Origin: Streptomyces cacaoi
GTDB lineage: Bacteria; Actinomycetota; Actinomycetes; Streptomycetales; Streptomycetaceae
Direction of reading: 5' to 3'
Assembly: GCF_006539165.1 (NCBI RefSeq)
Contig: NZ_BJMM01000003.1
Location: 310,001 to 374,000 of the forward strand
DNA: 64,000 nucleotides
The translations under genes and the position numbers were made by a program. Under the pieces are notes generated by a model. The model saw only the letters and a list, made by a program, of their open reading frames with translations. It made no database searches and was not told the DNA's origin. Of this stretch, positions 61,777-64,000 are shown piece by piece (the first letter of the stretch is position 1; every line of letters starts with the position of its first letter).

Positions 61777-61850
61777 ACAACGAAAGCTACCGAATCATGG
61801 CTCGAACCTGTTGCTTTTCCTTCCGGTTCGCTCCGGGCACGGTGAACACC
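61777..61850. promoter_or_regulatory. Divergent LysR/EamA promoter region
   Basis: Only 74 bases separate the two start codons, so both promoters and the LysR site must overlap. A TAGCTT hexamer on the minus strand ends 7 bases before the LysR GTG, suggesting a leaderless regulator mRNA. No clear palindrome. Confidence 0.4.
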
Positions 61851-62837
61851 ATGTCCCTGAAGAACAGTTCGGCCGCGGCGTCCGCCAGAGCCGACGCGAG
61901 CACACCGGCGCCCGCACGCCGGGGCCGCCCGGTGCCGATGGCCGTCGCCGGTTCCGCCTGCATCTCCGCCTCGGCCGTCTTCATGAAGCTGTCCGGCACC
62001 AACGCGGGCACCGCCGCCTTCCTCCGCTGCGCCCTCGCCCTCGTCCTTCTCGCCCCGCTCACCTGGCGCGAGGTACGCCGCGCCGGCCCGCGTCCCGGCC
62101 GCTATCTGCTGATGGACATCGGCGCGGGCGTTCTGCTCGGCCTCGACATGGTCTTCTGGGCGGCGAGCGTCCTCAACGTCGGCGCCGCCGTCGCCACGGT
62201 GCTGCTCAACATCCAAGTCGTCTTCTTCCCGCTGCTCGCCCGGCTGGTCTCCGGCGTCCGGCTGGACCGCCGGTTCGTGCTGCTGGCGCCGGTCATGCTG
62301 CTGGGCGTCGCACTGGCCGGCGGCGCGATCGGGCACGCCCAGCCCGGCAGCGACGCCGTCGCCGGTGTGGTGTACGGCGCCGCCGCCGGACTGGCCTACG
62401 CGGGATACCTCCTGCTCATGCGGCTCGGCGGCGGACAACGGCACTCCGTGGCACCGGTGTGCGTCTCCACGGCGGCGGCCGCCGCTGCCGCCGGGATCCT
62501 GGGCGGCCTGTGGACCGGCATCGACCTCGACCCGGGCTGGCCCGCCTGGGGCTGGCTCGCCGCGCTCGCCTTCATCGGGCAGGTGCTGGCCTGGCTGTTC
62601 ATCACCTCGGCACTGCCCGGGCTGGCCCCCGCGACCGGCGCGGCACTGCTGCTCCTCCAGCCCGTCATGGCCTTCGGCCTGGGCCTTCTGATCGGCGAAC
62701 GCCCCACCCTCACCCAGGCGTCCGGCTGTGTCCTCGTCGTCGCGGCCGTCTGGTACCAGGGGCGTGCCGCCGGCCGGAGAGCGTCCGGCGGACGCACCGT
62801 CCCGGTGGCCGGCCGGCGGCCCGGCAAGGGAAGCTGA
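61851..62837 (+). CDS. EamA-family metabolite exporter
   Basis: A 328-residue membrane protein with about ten helices in two EamA repeats (AFLRCALALVLLAPLTW, GAAVATVLLNIQVVFFPLL; ATGAALLLLQPVMAFGLGLLIGERP). Residues 1-30 are an Ala/Arg-rich cytosolic start. ATG 61851 has GGTGA upstream. EamA (drug/metabolite transporter) proteins export amino acids or drugs. Divergent LysR is the likely controller. Confidence 0.92.
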   Translation: MSLKNSSAAASARADASTPAPARRGRPVPMAVAGSACISASAVFMKLSGTNAGTAAFLRCALALVLLAPLTWREVRRAGPRPGRYLLMDIGAGVLLGLDMVFWAASVLNVGAAVATVLLNIQVVFFPLLARLVSGVRLDRRFVLLAPVMLLGVALAGGAIGHAQPGSDAVAGVVYGAAAGLAYAGYLLLMRLGGGQRHSVAPVCVSTAAAAAAAGILGGLWTGIDLDPGWPAWGWLAALAFIGQVLAWLFITSALPGLAPATGAALLLLQPVMAFGLGLLIGERPTLTQASGCVLVVAAVWYQGRAAGRRASGGRTVPVAGRRPGKGS

Positions 62838-63031
62838 CCACGGGCGTCCCCGGCGGCCGGCGGCCTGCCGGGGATGCCCTCCCGGCGTCGGGCACGTCCC
62901 CCCGCCACCGCCCCGCCCGCGCGTGCCGCCCTCGCGATGACCGACCGGGGCCGCGGGCGTCCGGCCGGCCCCGGAAGCCCCGGGGCGCGGGCGGGTCTTC
63001 GAAGACACTCCGAAGACGCTTCGAGGACGAC

Positions 63032-64000
63032 TCAGCCGGGGCGGTGGGCGGTGTGCGTCTGCTGGCCGGGCAGGAAGCACACCTCGGCGTCCACCCGGTC
63101 CCGCAGTGCAGCGCCGAACGGGCAGGACGGGGCCAGGGTGTCGAGCAGGGTGTGGGCCTCCTGGTGCAGGGAGGCCACATAGGCGTGGTAGGGGCGCTGG
63201 ACATCGGGGGAGCGCATCAGACCGTGCAGCTCCTCGCGGCTCGCCGGGCACTCCGCGGCCTTCTCCAGCAGCTCCAGCGCCCGGGAACGCCGGTCGGCGG
63301 GCGCCGAGTTCAGCAGGTGGACGAGCAGATAGGTGGCGGTGCCGTTGCGGAGGTCGTCGAACGTGCCGCTGCGCAGGTCGTCCTCGTCGTTGCGCAACTG
63401 CGCCAGCATGCCGAGCACCTGGCCGAACCGGCCCCACTCGGCCACCGGCCCGGGCGGGTCCTGGGCGCCGTCCTCGCCGGTGGCCAGCCGGGCCGCCATT
63501 GCGCAGGCCATGGCGTACACGGCGCCGCTCTTGTGCCGGTAGACGCCGAGCACCGCGTCCGGGTCCACCCGGGACGGCTCGTTGAGGAGATCGCCGATCT
63601 GCCCGTTGCTGGCCGCCGTCCACCCCTCCAGATAGTCACGGACCAGCTGCCGGCGCTGCGGCTCGGGCACGGGCATACCGGCCAGCGCTCGCAGCGGCAG
63701 CGCGTACCCGCATTCGAGCGCGGCCGTCAGCGCGGTGCCGCTGGGCATGCCGTACAGCTCGGGCCCGGCGTCGCCGTCCGCGACGTCGTCGAAGGCGTTG
63801 GCCGCGCGCCACCACAGGGCGTGCACGGCGGCGATCGGGACGGCGGGCCCGGGATCGCCGTCCAGCGCCGCGTGCACCAGCAGCGGCAGCGAGAACTCGT
63901 GCGGTGTGCCGCGGCCGCGGTCGATGAGCTGCCGCAGCGGGAAGCGCAGATGGACGTACTCGGGGCCGTAGTCGGCCAGGAGTTCGTCGAGGTACCGGTC
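63032..64000 (-). CDS. Polyprenyl synthetase-family protein, 5' end beyond window
   Basis: At least 322 residues; the frame is open to the right edge, so the N terminus is missing. Class I isoprenoid synthase motifs are visible: the first aspartate-rich motif FDDVADGD (DDxxD) and the second LRNDEDD. Other segments (GYALPLRALAGM, GMLAQLRNDEDDLRSGTFDDL) fit the polyprenyl diphosphate synthase fold, which condenses isopentenyl diphosphate with allylic diphosphates. The C terminus has Cys-containing AECPASREE and APSCPFG. Context to its right is unknown, so its pathway is unclear. Confidence 0.88.
   Translation of the reverse strand, partial: DRYLDELLADYGPEYVHLRFPLRQLIDRGRGTPHEFSLPLLVHAALDGDPGPAVPIAAVHALWWRAANAFDDVADGDAGPELYGMPSGTALTAALECGYALPLRALAGMPVPEPQRRQLVRDYLEGWTAASNGQIGDLLNEPSRVDPDAVLGVYRHKSGAVYAMACAMAARLATGEDGAQDPPGPVAEWGRFGQVLGMLAQLRNDEDDLRSGTFDDLRNGTATYLLVHLLNSAPADRRSRALELLEKAAECPASREELHGLMRSPDVQRPYHAYVASLHQEAHTLLDTLAPSCPFGAALRDRVDAEVCFLPGQQTHTAHRPG

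Noticed and set aside
63032..64000. Terpene biosynthetic gene cluster
   Set aside because: Only one polyprenyl synthase is visible at the edge with no cyclase or tailoring gene in the window.

Overview
The window is very GC-rich, with strong third-position G/C bias, frequent GTG starts and several likely leaderless transcripts. Gene content (two-component system plus MacB-like ABC exporter, fused xanthine dehydrogenase, many small regulator/enzyme pairs, TerY-type triad) points to a Streptomyces or a close relative. No rRNA, tRNA, transposase, integrase or CRISPR array was seen.

1-29.2 kb is ordinary chromosomal content arranged as regulator/target pairs: LysR-acetyltransferase, MerR-SDR, GntR-2,2-dialkylglycine decarboxylase, dhaK-dhaL, an SDR, a HAD hydrolase, a membrane protein, a MacB-like ABC exporter behind a NarL-type two-component system, an alpha/beta hydrolase, TetR-metallo-hydrolase, GNAT, a flavin amine oxidase, an AraC/VOC and ArsR/VOC cluster, and a Tat-exported GH127-like protein. 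Several pairs have clear palindromic operators in their intergenic regions.

29.4-55.0 kb is the standout region: about 25.6 kb made of two convergent operons. The plus-strand arm encodes a GAP1-like protein, a TerY-type vWA protein and a fused PP2C phosphatase-Ser/Thr kinase with zinc ribbon and FHA-like tail. The minus-strand arm, about 20 kb with mostly overlapping stop/start codons, encodes a small orphan protein, a TPR protein, a CHAT-protease/TPR giant (split by one base), a J-domain-like protein, a GrpE-like protein, an Hsp70 with an inserted zinc ribbon, a degenerate Hsp70, a MotA/MotB-like (ZorAB-like) membrane pair and a fibronectin-III-like protein. My reading is a signalling and chaperone-gated conflict or stress-response system: the vWA/phosphatase/kinase triad senses or switches, the Hsp70/GrpE/J-like set acts as NTP-driven platform, the Mot-like pair sits in the membrane, and the CHAT protease is the likely effector. 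Individual parts resemble known TerY-P and GAP1 systems; I cannot tell from sequence alone whether this exact combination has been described.

55.3-64 kb returns to ordinary genes: a beta-lactamase-family serine hydrolase behind a MerR-type promoter nearly identical to the one at 3.57 kb, a xanthine dehydrogenase pair whose FAD subunit is frameshifted at a C7 run, a LysR-EamA exporter pair, and a polyprenyl synthase running off the right edge.
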